A stretch of DNA of 64,000 bases from Piscibacillus sp052246295 (GCA_052246295.1 JBQQCO010000002.1); one strand, 5' to 3'. Positions 26,006 through 35,280 are shown, numbered from the stretch's first letter. Translations and numbers: made by a program. The notes: a model not told the origin generated them from the letters alone.

Positions 26006-26956
26006 ATGAAAGATGAAATTATTAAACAGATAAAAAAATATGATCAAATTATTATCCATCGTCATGTACGTCCCGACCCAGACGCATATGGATCGCAAGT
26101 TGGGTTAGCAGAGTTAATTAAGCATTCTTTTCCTAATAAACGTGTATTAGTAGCGGGTGAAGAGGATCCATCTTTAAATTATTTAGCTCGATTAGACGAA
26201 GTCAAAGATGAAGATTTTCATGAAGCGTTAGTGATTGTGTGCGATACTGCTAATGAAGAAAGGATATGCGATCAACGTTACAAGTCAGGGGCTCAATTAA
26301 TTAAGATTGATCACCACCCGAATCGTGAACCTTATGGTGACATAATGTGGGTTGACACTAATGCTTCATCAACGAGTGAGATGGTCTTTGAACTTTATGA
26401 AGCTGGAAAGTCTGAAGGATTTCAATTGAATGACAAAGCTGCCAGGCTACTATACGCTGGCATTGTTGGTGATACTGGTAGATTCTTATTCCCAAGTGCA
26501 ACAGATCGTACATTTGAAGCAGCTAGTGAGTTAATCACTTTTCGTTTTGATCGGACAGAATTATATGAAAAAATGTACCAAATTCCATTAAAAGTAGCTA
26601 AATTAAGAGGTCGATTATTAATGGATTTAGAACCTAAAGAAAGTGGCATTGCAGTCTTTAAAATTGATCAAAAGATGCTGAAAGAATATGATGTGACATC
26701 TGAAGAAACCCAAGCGTTTGTAGGTATTGCAGGAGATATTCAGGAAATATTAACTTGGGTCTTCTTTGTAGAAGAGGAAGATGTTATTCGTGTTAGATTA
26801 CGCTCTAAAGGACCTGTTGTTAATGACGTTGCGTTTAAGTATAACGGCGGAGGACACCCCATGGCATCAGGCGCTAAAGTAAGTACATGGGAAGAAGCAG
26901 ATCAACTTGTAAAAGATTTAGAAAAGGTTAGCTTAGAATATCAAAATCAAAATTAA
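26006..26956 (+). CDS. nrnA: Bifunctional oligoribonuclease / pAp phosphatase NrnA
   Basis: NrnA degrades 2-5 nt RNA (nanoRNA) and hydrolyses 3'-phosphoadenosine-5'-phosphate. The 316-residue protein shows the DHH phosphoesterase motifs: RHVRPDPDAYGS, VCDTAN, IKIDHHPN and DTGRFLFP. The DHHA1 nucleic-acid-binding motif NGGGHPMASG is near residue 290. It stands in the ytoI-ytpI-ytqI neighbourhood of Bacillus. Confidence 0.95.
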   Translation: MKDEIIKQIKKYDQIIIHRHVRPDPDAYGSQVGLAELIKHSFPNKRVLVAGEEDPSLNYLARLDEVKDEDFHEALVIVCDTANEERICDQRYKSGAQLIKIDHHPNREPYGDIMWVDTNASSTSEMVFELYEAGKSEGFQLNDKAARLLYAGIVGDTGRFLFPSATDRTFEAASELITFRFDRTELYEKMYQIPLKVAKLRGRLLMDLEPKESGIAVFKIDQKMLKEYDVTSEETQAFVGIAGDIQEILTWVFFVEEEDVIRVRLRSKGPVVNDVAFKYNGGGHPMASGAKVSTWEEADQLVKDLEKVSLEYQNQN

Positions 26957-27044
26957 GTTAAACAAAAAGGCTCTATACCAAATGTGGTGGTGTCCATTGT
27001 CACAACAATTATGTTGAGAGGTTGATGATTGAACCGTTGGTTTG

Positions 27045-27169
27045 TGACTCGCTATCGGCGGACGCTTGCCGTGGGCACGGCTTCAGCTAACTGTGGAAAG
27101 AAATACGCTTTCCCCAGTGGATCTTCAGCTAGTGCTGTTCCCACTGGCGTCGCCGCCTATCGCTCGTCA
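27045..27169. repeat. Bacillaceae-type GC-rich palindromic repeat
   Basis: Imperfect inverted ends TGACTCGCTATCGGCGG / CCGCCTATCGCTCGTCA enclose internal dyads (GCACGGCTTCAGCTA ... AGCTAGTGCTGTTC). Its GC content is much higher than the surroundings. It resembles a family of intergenic repeats common in Bacillaceae genomes. A frame across it from 27029 is not a gene. Confidence 0.65.
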
Positions 27170-27433
27170 CATTCTCATCTGTATAAAAAGATGAAGTTGA
27201 ACATCACATACAAAACAAAAAAATACACTCATTCGCCATCTCTTGTTAGCCTAAAGTCGACGAAAACACTAGAAAAAAGAGAGGCAATATGATTGATATG
27301 GTATTAAATCATTTGAAAGGTTGCGTCGAAGGTTTTATGGCACCAATTGATGCTACAATCATTCAATAAAGCATCTATAACAGAATAAAGAGCATAAAAC
27401 CACTTTTGTGTTAGGTGAGTCGCACTAAGCGGA

Positions 27434-27545
27434 ATCAAAATGCGTAGACTCCTGCGGGAACAGCACGAGTCTCGAGACCCCACAGGCCCCGCTCTTTGGG
27501 CCGAGGAGGCTCGAGTCGTGCCCGCGGAAAGCGAAGCATTTTGAT
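27434..27545. repeat. Second Bacillaceae-type GC-rich palindromic repeat
   Basis: Perfect 10-bp ends ATCAAAATGC / GCATTTTGAT bound a GC-rich core with CTCCTGCGGGAACAGCACGA and its near-complement TCGTGCCCGCGG. This CTCCTGCGGGA...CCGCGGAAAGCGAAGC pattern is a widespread Bacillaceae intergenic repeat. Confidence 0.75.
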
Positions 27546-27639
27546 GGAGCGATGTTAAATATAATCATTAAAAGGATAAAAAGTGGATGGTGTAAATTTT
27601 ATCCCACCACATTTGAAATAGAACCATAACATTAAATAA

Positions 27640-27681
27640 CTTAAAAATAAAACCGGAAAAAGATACCTTCTTCCGGTTTTA
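27640..27681 (-). terminator. Terminator of the small leftward gene
   Basis: AAAACCGGAA pairs with TTCCGGTTTT; on the minus strand a TTTTATTTTT tail follows. It ends the gene at 27718-27900. Confidence 0.8.
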
Positions 27682-27717
27682 CCTTAATTCTTTTGTTTTA
27701 AGGATCTGTTAAAGTTC

Positions 27718-27900
27718 TTAACCATTCGGTATAAACCAACAGCCTATTTCGGTTTCATCAATTGTAATATCTAATTCGTGTGATTCTATTCTGCGATTCA
27801 TTAGTCGGATGAGTTCCTCTGTTTCAGCATAAACGGTATTACCACTCAGCAACTCATTTAGCTTTTCGTCAGCCATTTGTCGCTTGTTTAGGACAAACAT
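27718..27900 (-). CDS. Small protein of unknown function near dnaE
   Basis: The product has about 60 residues, beginning MFVLNKRQMADEKLNELLSG and ending in CWFIPNG. It is soluble and mixed alpha/beta by composition, and I do not recognise its family. B. subtilis has a small gene (ytzJ) in this part of the region; whether it is the same was not checked. GAGGTG lies upstream; ATG codons at 27900 and 27903 and a GTG at 27909 are possible starts. A clear terminator follows, supporting a real gene. Confidence 0.65.
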   Translation of the reverse strand: MFVLNKRQMADEKLNELLSGNTVYAETEELIRLMNRRIESHELDITIDETEIGCWFIPNG

Positions 27901-28010
27901 CATCCTCACCTCTTAACTTAAAAAAATTACTATATCTATATTGTAAACGAAATTTTGATTATTATTGCTTTTTTGACATAACTTTCAAAAAAAAGACAAA
28001 ATCCAACCCA

Positions 28011-28508
28011 TTAACTAGATTGGATTCGTATTTCTAAAGCAACATCTAAGGTTGGACCAATTGTTAGGTAAACGACTTTAACCTGGTAATTAATTTGGTT
28101 AACTTTGAACGATTTATTCTCAATGGTACGAACTAATAAATCACGTTGTTCACCAACTGACTCTATTTGATTTCCGACAACAGCACCGATTTCATCCTCA
28201 ATTAATGCTGTTAACCGTAACGTTGTAAAGCGATCTAATTTGAGTTGATCAACGTTTACTAACTCAATCTCGACATCTTTGATACGGAGTAATTGATCGC
28301 TTTGATCATCTGTATCTTTTTTAAGTAACTCATAATCTTGTTCTAAGTCCTTTAGTTCTTGGCGAAGTGTTAAATTTTCTTCAATCCAGCGTTCGGTATG
28401 CTCTCCATATATATAAAGGAAAAACAAATAACCGACCATTGTCCCGGCAATTACACCAATAAAAAATGCCTGCCATTTCGGTTTTTTATAGTACGGAGGT
28501 ATATGCAT
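28011..28508 (-). CDS. ytrI: Sporulation membrane protein YtrI
   Basis: This 165-residue protein has a short cytoplasmic N-terminus (MHIPPYYKKPKWQ), one membrane segment (about 14-36, AFFIGVIAGTMVGYLFFLYIYG), a coiled coil and a beta-rich C-terminal domain. It matches B. subtilis YtrI, a sigma-E-dependent sporulation protein. Its ribosome binding site AAGGAG lies inside the end of ytrH and its ATG is two bases after the ytrH stop, so translation is coupled. Confidence 0.88.
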   Translation of the reverse strand: MHIPPYYKKPKWQAFFIGVIAGTMVGYLFFLYIYGEHTERWIEENLTLRQELKDLEQDYELLKKDTDDQSDQLLRIKDVEIELVNVDQLKLDRFTTLRLTALIEDEIGAVVGNQIESVGEQRDLLVRTIENKSFKVNQINYQVKVVYLTIGPTLDVALEIRIQSS

Positions 28509-28510
28509 GG

Positions 28511-28840
28511 CTATAATTCTCCTTGTGTCACCCAAGAAATGATAAGAATCCCGGCTTTAACGCCTCCCATGGCAGAAACAATCAACATAATCTGTTTAAA
28601 TAAATCGATTGTGGAACTTTCGAATATGCCTCTTTCAAAAGTCGAAATGGCATCAAAAGTACCACCAATTGCAGCCACAATCGCCCAAATTCTCAAACGT
28701 TGTGCGGATGACATCATCTCAGAAATTGGGGGCTCACCAGTTAGATACGCACTTAGGCTTCCAAAGATTGAACCGCCAATAAGGACGCCAAATGATATAA
28801 AAAAGCATGTAATAAGTGCAGCATAAAATCGTTCTTCCAT
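28511..28840 (-). CDS. ytrH: Sporulation membrane protein YtrH
   Basis: This 109-residue membrane protein has hydrophobic segments at about residues 6-30, 47-67 and 82-105. It matches YtrH, encoded with ytrI in a sigma-E operon required for efficient sporulation in B. subtilis. It is divergent from dnaE, as in Bacillus. The start at 28840 has AAGGTTGAG upstream. Confidence 0.88.
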   Translation of the reverse strand: MEERFYAALITCFFISFGVLIGGSIFGSLSAYLTGEPPISEMMSSAQRLRIWAIVAAIGGTFDAISTFERGIFESSTIDLFKQIMLIVSAMGGVKAGILIISWVTQGEL

Positions 28841-28970
28841 TTAACTCAACCTTTTCATTAGCTTGTCTTATTTAAGAATATGAAAAGATTAATTATTATA
28901 TGTAGAACATTTCAAGTTTGATATAGGTTCGATATAATTGAAATAGGTCATATAAAAGAAGGTGACGAGC

Positions 28971-31900
28971 ATGTCGTTTGTACATTTACAGGTTAAAAGT
29001 AGCTATTCATTCCTACAAAGCACAATTAAAATTCAAGATTATGTAAGGTATATAAAATCTTTAGGCCTGAACACATGCGTGATAACTGACCACCAAGTGT
29101 TACATGGAGCGTATGAGTTTTACCAACTATGTCATCGCGAAAATATCAAACCAGTAGTTGGTATGTCAGTTGACGTATACATAAAACATGATCAGCGACC
29201 GATAACGTTTTATTTATATGCTAAAGACTTTGAAGGTTATCAATCACTGGTTCAACTGTCTAATATAAAAAATTTGAAAAAAGAACGTGTAACTATTGCC
29301 CATATATTAGAATGCACGGGGATTATACCCGTTATTTCATTTTATGATACTTATATTGAAGAGGTTGTTTACTTAAATGATGAAGCTAAACTAAATGAAA
29401 CCATTAACGAGTTAAAGAGATTAAAAGAATTTTTTATAAAAGTTGATCCAATTTCATCCCAAAAACATTTAATTACAAATTGGCTTGAACTTCGAAAAGA
29501 TTTACAGCAACGACTTGTCCTAATGTGTGATGTTCGATATTTGCAGGAGAAGCATCGTATTGGATTTGAAGCTTTATATGCTATACATCACTCAACATCT
29601 GTCTCAAATGTTAAAAAAGAGACACAGGTTGGTACACATTTACTAACAACAGAAGAATTGAATGAGATCTTAGATTCTAAATGGGAAGACGCTAAAGTAC
29701 GTACTAATCAGATTGCCAATCAGTGTGATTTGCATTTGCCTAAAACATGGTTTGATTTACCGTCTTATCAAGAAACTGAGGGTATGACATCTGATGACTA
29801 TCTACAATACATCTGTGAGCGTCAATTAAAGCGAGTTTATGATGAAGACACGCAATTTAAAGCTTCTGAACGGTTGAAGCATGAGCTTAATGTTATTCAG
29901 TCAATGAAGTTTTCTGATTACTTCCTAATCGTTAAAGATATGGTTGATTTTGCTAAACGTGAAAATATCTTTGTAGGTCCTGGAAGGGGTTCTGCGGCTG
30001 GGTCTATTGTGGCTTATTTATTAGGAATTATTGATGTTGATCCTTTAAAGTACGGTTTATTATTTGAACGTTTTTTAAATCCAGAACGCCAAAATATGCC
30101 CGATATTGATATCGATTTCTCTGATTATAGGCGTGATGAAGTCATACGATATGTGGCTAATAAATATGGAGAGGAACGGGTCGCTCAGATCATGACGTTT
30201 GGGACATTCCAAGCGCGCTCAACGATTCGAGAGTTGAGTAAGGTATTTGAAATTGACCAGGATCAACTTGCGTATCTTTTAAAGCAGTTGCCTAACCAAT
30301 CGGCATCTCTTAAAGATGTCATTAAGGAAAATACATCGTTAAAAGAGACTATTAAAAATTCAACAGTTTTAAGAGAAATGTTTCGAGCGGCCGTTATTAT
30401 AGAAGGGTTACCAAGACATTATTCTACTCATGCGGCTGGAATCGTAATTAGTGATGAATCTTTAACTAATTACGTTCCTGTTGTTGAAGGCCAAGACTTA
30501 GTTATGTTGACACAATATCCAATGCAGCAGCTTGAAGCGGTTGGCCTTTTGAAAATGGATTTATTAGGACTTCGGAATCTAACATTACTAGAGCGCATGG
30601 TTAAACAAGTTCAAGAGAATGAAGGTAGAATGATCAACCTTAAAAGCTTACCTTTAAATGATAAAAAAACATTTGATTTACTAAAGCAAGGCTTTACGTC
30701 AGGCGTATTCCAATTGGAGTCGAACGGAATGCAACAAGCTTTACGTGCTATTAAACCGAATCAACTAGAGGATATAGTGGCTGTCAACGCCTTATTTAGA
30801 CCGGGACCTATGCAATTTATAGAAACATTTGCTAAGCGAAAGCATGGTCAGGAGCCCGTATCTTATATTCATCAAGATTTAAAATCTATTTTAGAAGAGA
30901 CGTATGGCGTTTTAGTCTATCAAGAACAGATTATGCAGGCTGTTCACCGTTTTGCAGGTTTCTCTTATGGGCAGGCAGATTTATTAAGAAGAGCGATTAG
31001 TAAAAAGAACCGAGATGCCATCCATGAGATGAAACAAAAATTTTTACAAGGGAGTCAAAAGAACGGGTATGATGAATCCACGGCAACTGAGTTATTTGAT
31101 TGGATTGAACGTTTCGCTGACTATGGGTTCAATAAAAGCCACGCCGTTGCTTATTCATTAATCTCTTATCAAACAGCTTATTTCAAAGCGAATTATCCTG
31201 CTTATTTTTATGCAGAACTCATCACATCAATTATGCATGATGATGAAAAGGTAGAAAAGTACATTAAGGAAGCTAAGATTCAAGGTATAGAAGTATTGCC
31301 ACCATCGATTAACGATAGTTTTGGAAAATTTACAGTTCCTAAGAAGGATCAAATCAGATTTGGTTTGTTAGCCGTAAAAGGTTTTGGTAAGCAAGCTTAT
31401 ACAGAGGTTATAAATGCACGCAAGAAAGGTCGTTTTAAAGATTTATTCGATTTTTGTAAAAAAGTTAATTTGAAAGTGATCAATCAAACAATTATTGAAA
31501 ATTTAATTATGGCAGGAGCATTTGATGAAACGCGTAAACACCGTGCTCAATTATTAGCAGCTGTGATGCCCGCCATTGAGCAAGGAGAATTATTCTCTGA
31601 TATGGACGAACAGTTAAATTGGTCTGACGAATTATTTGAGATGGATGTTGAATATCCAAACGTTACCCCTTTTCCGATACTTGAGCAGTTAAAGATGGAG
31701 AAGAATGCATTAGGGTTTGTCATTAGTCCTCATCCACTATCATATATTCGAAGAACATTGAAAAAACAAGGCTTTCAAACCGTGAGAGATGTGTTTGATG
31801 CCAAGGAAAAAACTTATGCATCATTAATTGTTAACATTGAAAGAATTAAACATGTTCGTACGAAACGTGGAGAACAAATGGCATTTTTAACACTTCAAGA

Positions 31901-32306
31901 TGAGCAGGCTGAATTAGACGCTGTGTTATTTCCTAAACTCCACCGAGAAGTACACAGAGAAATTGAAGAAGGCCAGTTCGTAAAAGTTCAAGGAAGGAAA
32001 GATAAAAGAAATGGTGAAGATCAATTAATATTAAACTTAATTGAACCATTCAACCTTGAAGATGTACCTAAGATGAATGATGCTAAAATTTATATTAAAT
32101 TTGATTCGACGGATGAAGCTAAACAATTGGAACAAATTAAGAGTATTAGTCGACATATTACTGGTAATACACCTGTAGTCATTTATTCACCATTTAGACA
32201 AAAGACATATCAATTATCTGAAGAGTACGACCTATTGGAGACGGAAGATATACTTGAACAGTTGAGAAATATTTTTTCATCAGAAAATGTGATCGTGAAG
32301 AGGTAA
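28971..32306 (+). CDS. dnaE: DNA polymerase III alpha subunit DnaE
   Basis: This is the second replicative polymerase of low-GC Gram-positives (DnaE3 type), which extends RNA primers on the lagging strand before PolC takes over. The 1111-residue chain has an N-terminal PHP domain (FVHLQVKSSYSFLQS), the palm with the catalytic aspartates in PDIDIDFSD near residue 378, and the helix-hairpin-helix region. A C-terminal OB fold (NIERIKHVRTKRGEQMAFL) is near residue 960. Length agrees with the B. subtilis enzyme (1115). ATG 28971 follows GAAGGTGAC; an in-frame upstream start at 28962 overlaps that site. Confidence 0.97.
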   Translation: MSFVHLQVKSSYSFLQSTIKIQDYVRYIKSLGLNTCVITDHQVLHGAYEFYQLCHRENIKPVVGMSVDVYIKHDQRPITFYLYAKDFEGYQSLVQLSNIKNLKKERVTIAHILECTGIIPVISFYDTYIEEVVYLNDEAKLNETINELKRLKEFFIKVDPISSQKHLITNWLELRKDLQQRLVLMCDVRYLQEKHRIGFEALYAIHHSTSVSNVKKETQVGTHLLTTEELNEILDSKWEDAKVRTNQIANQCDLHLPKTWFDLPSYQETEGMTSDDYLQYICERQLKRVYDEDTQFKASERLKHELNVIQSMKFSDYFLIVKDMVDFAKRENIFVGPGRGSAAGSIVAYLLGIIDVDPLKYGLLFERFLNPERQNMPDIDIDFSDYRRDEVIRYVANKYGEERVAQIMTFGTFQARSTIRELSKVFEIDQDQLAYLLKQLPNQSASLKDVIKENTSLKETIKNSTVLREMFRAAVIIEGLPRHYSTHAAGIVISDESLTNYVPVVEGQDLVMLTQYPMQQLEAVGLLKMDLLGLRNLTLLERMVKQVQENEGRMINLKSLPLNDKKTFDLLKQGFTSGVFQLESNGMQQALRAIKPNQLEDIVAVNALFRPGPMQFIETFAKRKHGQEPVSYIHQDLKSILEETYGVLVYQEQIMQAVHRFAGFSYGQADLLRRAISKKNRDAIHEMKQKFLQGSQKNGYDESTATELFDWIERFADYGFNKSHAVAYSLISYQTAYFKANYPAYFYAELITSIMHDDEKVEKYIKEAKIQGIEVLPPSINDSFGKFTVPKKDQIRFGLLAVKGFGKQAYTEVINARKKGRFKDLFDFCKKVNLKVINQTIIENLIMAGAFDETRKHRAQLLAAVMPAIEQGELFSDMDEQLNWSDELFEMDVEYPNVTPFPILEQLKMEKNALGFVISPHPLSYIRRTLKKQGFQTVRDVFDAKEKTYASLIVNIERIKHVRTKRGEQMAFLTLQDEQAELDAVLFPKLHREVHREIEEGQFVKVQGRKDKRNGEDQLILNLIEPFNLEDVPKMNDAKIYIKFDSTDEAKQLEQIKSISRHITGNTPVVIYSPFRQKTYQLSEEYDLLETEDILEQLRNIFSSENVIVKR

Positions 32307-32360
32307 TCATTTTACGTACACAATCCTATTAATATGTTTATTAAATTCGATATGAATCGC

Positions 32361-32388
32361 TTTACACTTTTAAGTGTTTTGTTATAAT
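32361..32388 (+). promoter_or_regulatory. Promoter of the malic enzyme gene
   Basis: TTTACA (32361-32366) and TATAAT (32383-32388) are 16 bases apart. The predicted start near 32395 places the downstream GntR-type dyad at about +12 to +25. Confidence 0.6.
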
Positions 32389-32406
32389 GTATTAAGTTAA
32401 GAAGAG

Positions 32407-32419
32407 GTGGTCTGACCAC
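32407..32419 (+). promoter_or_regulatory. GntR/FadR-type operator in the malic enzyme leader
   Basis: A perfect 13-bp palindrome GTGGTCTGACCAC contains the TGGTCnGACCA core typical of FadR-subfamily GntR regulators. It lies just downstream of the predicted promoter, a roadblock position. The adjacent GntR regulator (33705-34325) is the obvious candidate ligand-responsive repressor. No second copy was seen before accD. Confidence 0.7.
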
Positions 32420-32447
32420 TTAAAGTTATGAAAAAGGAGAGGTTCTC

Positions 32448-33683
32448 GTGACGAACTTAAAAGAAGAAGCACTGCATCTGCATAAAGTCAATCAAGGGAA
32501 GTTAGCTACTCATTCTAAAATCCCAATTCGTAACGAAAAAGATCTAAGCTTGGCATATTCTCCAGGAGTTGCGGAGCCTTGTAAAGCTATATATGACAAT
32601 AAAGAAGCTGTTTATGATTTTACAATGAAAGGCAATATGGTAGCCGTTGTGACAGACGGATCTGCAGTATTAGGGTTAGGGAATATTGGACCTGAAGCGG
32701 CCTTGCCAGTTATGGAAGGTAAATCAGCCCTTTTTAAAGGTTTTGCTGGCGTGGATTCATTCCCTATAGCTTTAGATACGAACGATGTTGATCAAATTGT
32801 TAATACCGTTAAGTTAATGGAACCAACTTTTGGTGGTGTTAATTTAGAAGATATCGCTGCTCCTAACTGCTTTATCATAGAAGATCGTTTAAAAAAGGAA
32901 ACAAACATTCCGATTTTCCATGATGACCAACACGGCACGGCAATTGTAACTGTAGCTGGCCTTATCAATGCTCTCCGTTTAAGTGGGAAATCATTCTCTG
33001 AAATCAAAGTTGTTGCAAACGGTGCAGGAGCTGCAGGTATTGCGATTATCAAGCTTTTATATAACTTTGGTGTAAGAGATATGATTATGTGCGATTCTAA
33101 AGGAGCCATTTTTGAAGGACGTCCTTATGGAATGAACCCAGTTAAAGAAGAAGTTGCTAAGATGACAAACAAAGATAAAGTGGAAGGTTCTTTAGAAGAA
33201 GTCATCAAAGAGACAGATGTGTTTATTGGTGTATCTGTTGGTGGTGCTCTAACTAAAGAAATGGTTGAAAGCATGAATGATGATCCAATTATTTTTGCAA
33301 TGGCTAATCCAGACCCTGAAATTATGCCATCAGATGCAAAATCGGCTGGTGCGAAGGTGATTGGTACAGGACGTTCTGATTTCCCAAATCAGGTCAATAA
33401 TGTTTTAGCCTTCCCAGGTATTTTTAGAGGTGCGTTAGATGTTCGAGCGACTCGCATTAATGAACGAATGAAGGTTGCTGCAGCAGAAGCAATCGCGGAT
33501 TTAGTTGGGGATGACTTGTCGGAAGATTATGTTATTCCAAATCCATTCGATACTCGTGTTGCTCCGGCTGTTGCAAGTAATGTGGCTAGAGCAGCTATGG
33601 AATCTGGAGTTGCTAGAATTCAGGTAGATCCAGAACAGGTTAAAAAGCGCACACAAGAACTGACAACCATTAACGAAGAATAG
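32448..33683 (+). CDS. NAD(P)-dependent malic enzyme (YtsJ-like)
   Basis: Malic enzyme decarboxylates L-malate to pyruvate with reduction of NAD(P)+. The 411-residue length matches B. subtilis YtsJ, the main NADP-linked enzyme. Signatures are LAYSPGVAEPC near residue 36, VTDGSAVLGLGNIG, the metal site HDDQHGTA and the Rossmann motif VANGAGAAGIAI. It starts at GTG 32448 behind GGAGAGG. The GntR regulator follows 21 bases later in the same operon and a GntR-type operator lies in the leader, so malate or a downstream metabolite may control it. Confidence 0.93.
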   Translation: MTNLKEEALHLHKVNQGKLATHSKIPIRNEKDLSLAYSPGVAEPCKAIYDNKEAVYDFTMKGNMVAVVTDGSAVLGLGNIGPEAALPVMEGKSALFKGFAGVDSFPIALDTNDVDQIVNTVKLMEPTFGGVNLEDIAAPNCFIIEDRLKKETNIPIFHDDQHGTAIVTVAGLINALRLSGKSFSEIKVVANGAGAAGIAIIKLLYNFGVRDMIMCDSKGAIFEGRPYGMNPVKEEVAKMTNKDKVEGSLEEVIKETDVFIGVSVGGALTKEMVESMNDDPIIFAMANPDPEIMPSDAKSAGAKVIGTGRSDFPNQVNNVLAFPGIFRGALDVRATRINERMKVAAAEAIADLVGDDLSEDYVIPNPFDTRVAPAVASNVARAAMESGVARIQVDPEQVKKRTQELTTINEE

Positions 33684-33704
33684 CTTAGTGCTTGAGGTGC
33701 AATC

Positions 33705-34325
33705 ATGACTAATTCGTCTAAAATCAAGGTCTACCAAGAGGTATTAGACCAAATTCGTATGTTTATAGAAACAAATTCTCTTAAAGAAGGGGATAGACTT
33801 CCTTCAGAGAGGGAGTTGGCTGAACAATTAAACGCTAGCCGTTCTTCGGTGCGTGAAGCACTAAGGGCGATTGAACTATTAGGTTTAATAGAAACAAAAC
33901 ATGGTGAAGGAACGTTTTTAAAAACATATCGGCCTTATCATACGGTCGAATTATTAGCTACATTCGTTCTGAGGCAACCTACAACCAAAAATGAGTTATT
34001 AGAAGTTAGGCTGATGTTAGAAGAACAGTGCATTACTAGGTGTGTCAATCAAGTTAGTCATGAGAAACTTATTGAAATTGTTAATTCTTTATACAAGGTA
34101 AAAGGCGATTTTCACAGTTATGTGTTTAGTGAGTTATTTGAACAGGTTGGTAATGATTTGCTTTATAAAATATGGCATTTGATTAATAACTTCTCTCAAA
34201 CTACTTATAGTCAGCTTCAAGATCAAGAATTATATGGTCAATTAATGACTCATATAAAAAACAAAGAGTTAGAAGAAGCACTAAACGTTTTGAAGATACT
34301 ATATGATCAAAAGACTTTGAATTAA
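33705..34325 (+). CDS. GntR-family (FadR subfamily) transcriptional regulator
   Basis: This 206-residue protein has an N-terminal winged helix (KVYQEVLDQIRMFIETNSLKEG, then LPSERELAEQLNASRSSVREALRAIELLGLIE) and a helical C-terminal effector domain shorter than typical FCD domains (about 130 residues). It sits between the malic enzyme gene and accD, and it begins 21 bases after the malic enzyme stop. In related Bacillaceae a GntR regulator is often found here. The TGGTCTGACCA operator in the malic enzyme leader suggests autogenous control of this operon. Confidence 0.88.
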   Translation: MTNSSKIKVYQEVLDQIRMFIETNSLKEGDRLPSERELAEQLNASRSSVREALRAIELLGLIETKHGEGTFLKTYRPYHTVELLATFVLRQPTTKNELLEVRLMLEEQCITRCVNQVSHEKLIEIVNSLYKVKGDFHSYVFSELFEQVGNDLLYKIWHLINNFSQTTYSQLQDQELYGQLMTHIKNKELEEALNVLKILYDQKTLN

Positions 34326-34359
34326 AAATATAAAGTTTTAAATCTATGAACGATGAATT

Positions 34360-34388
34360 TTGACAAACTTTTTATCGAAAGTTTTATA
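34360..34388 (+). promoter_or_regulatory. Sigma-A promoter of accDA
   Basis: TTGACA (34360-34365) and TTTATA (34383-34388) are 17 bases apart, 38 bases upstream of the accD start. Confidence 0.7.
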
Positions 34389-34425
34389 TAGTTGAGAGAG
34401 CTTGTTTCAATAGGGAGGAATCCGT

Positions 34426-35280
34426 GTGTTAAAGGATATGTTTAATAAAAAGAAAAAATATGCAACGGTATCGAAACAAGAAGAGCGGGAAGATGTACCT
34501 GAAGGTTTAATGATAAAGTGCCCTTCTTGTCGAGAAATCTTTTATAGAAAAGAACTAGAAAAGAATTTAATGGTATGTCCTAAGTGTGACCATCACCATC
34601 AGCTCTCATCTAAAGATCGTATTGAACACTTAATGGGTTCTTCGTTTGTTGAGTGGGATGAGGATATGTTATCAGAAAATCCGTTAGAGTTCCCTGGATA
34701 CTTAGAAAAACTCGATAAAGACCGTGAAAAAACAGGGATAAATGAAGCTGTTGTCACAGGAAAAGGTTTTATTAATGGCAATGAAACAGCTATAGCTGTG
34801 ATGGATGCGCGCTTCCGAATGGGGAGTATGGGATCTGTGGTTGGAGAGAAAATCTCTCGTGCAGTAGAACGAGCTCGTGAAGAGAAAATTCCTTTTGTTA
34901 TATTCACCGCATCTGGTGGAGCTAGAATGCAAGAAGGCGTTTTAAGTCTAATGCAGATGAGTAAGACATCTGTTGCATTAGAACGATTCGCAAGATCTGG
35001 TGGGTTATTTATTTCTTATTTTACAAATCCAACAACTGGCGGTGTATCGGCTAGTTTTGCATCACTTGGGGATTATAACTTTTCTGAGCCTGGTGCATTA
35101 ATTGGATTTGCAGGGCGTCGAATTATAGAACAGACCATTAGAGAGAAACTACCAGATGATTTCCAAACTGCTGAATTTTTATTTAAACACGGACAACTAG
35201 ATAAAGTGATACACAGACAAGATATGAAGAGTGTGTTAACAGATGTACTAGACATGCACCAGTCTGGAGGTGGGATGTAA
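34426..35280 (+). CDS. accD: Acetyl-CoA carboxylase carboxyltransferase subunit beta
   Basis: AccD is the beta half of the carboxyltransferase that transfers CO2 from carboxybiotin to acetyl-CoA, committing it to fatty acid synthesis. The 284-residue protein has the N-terminal zinc ribbon (CPSC at 32-35 and CPKC at 51-54), followed by the crotonase-fold catalytic domain (FTASGGARMQEG, TTGGVSASFASLGD). It begins at GTG 34426 behind GGGAGG and shares one base with the accA start (TAATG). Confidence 0.97.
   Translation: MLKDMFNKKKKYATVSKQEEREDVPEGLMIKCPSCREIFYRKELEKNLMVCPKCDHHHQLSSKDRIEHLMGSSFVEWDEDMLSENPLEFPGYLEKLDKDREKTGINEAVVTGKGFINGNETAIAVMDARFRMGSMGSVVGEKISRAVERAREEKIPFVIFTASGGARMQEGVLSLMQMSKTSVALERFARSGGLFISYFTNPTTGGVSASFASLGDYNFSEPGALIGFAGRRIIEQTIREKLPDDFQTAEFLFKHGQLDKVIHRQDMKSVLTDVLDMHQSGGGM

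Larger units (their letters stand above)
26969..27625. mobile_element. Transposase-less element with 22-bp terminal inverted repeats
   Basis: The ends GGCTCTATACCAAATG... (26969-26990) and, inverted, GGTTCTATTTCAAATG... (27625-27604) match at 19 of 22 positions. The GG-start and general look recall ISL3-family ends, but I cannot confirm the family. No transposase frame is present, and no target duplication is obvious. The 657-bp body carries two other palindromic repeats (27045-27169 and 27434-27545). A short frame at 27289-27369 has no recognisable product. This explains the 760-base gap between nrnA and the next gene. Confidence 0.65.

Noticed and set aside
27029..27292. 87-codon plus-strand frame
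   Set aside because: It runs across a GC-rich palindromic repeat inside a transposase-less element, has no homology I recognise, and its composition follows the repeat.
26961..27633. 8-bp target duplication around the inverted-repeat element
   Set aside because: Flanks AACAAAAA and ATAACATT do not match, so no clear duplication can be claimed.
26957..27717. tRNA or rRNA gene in the GC-rich gap
   Set aside because: No cloverleaf with TTC loop or CCA-proximal stem could be found; GC-rich parts are palindromic repeats. No tRNA or rRNA was found anywhere in the window.
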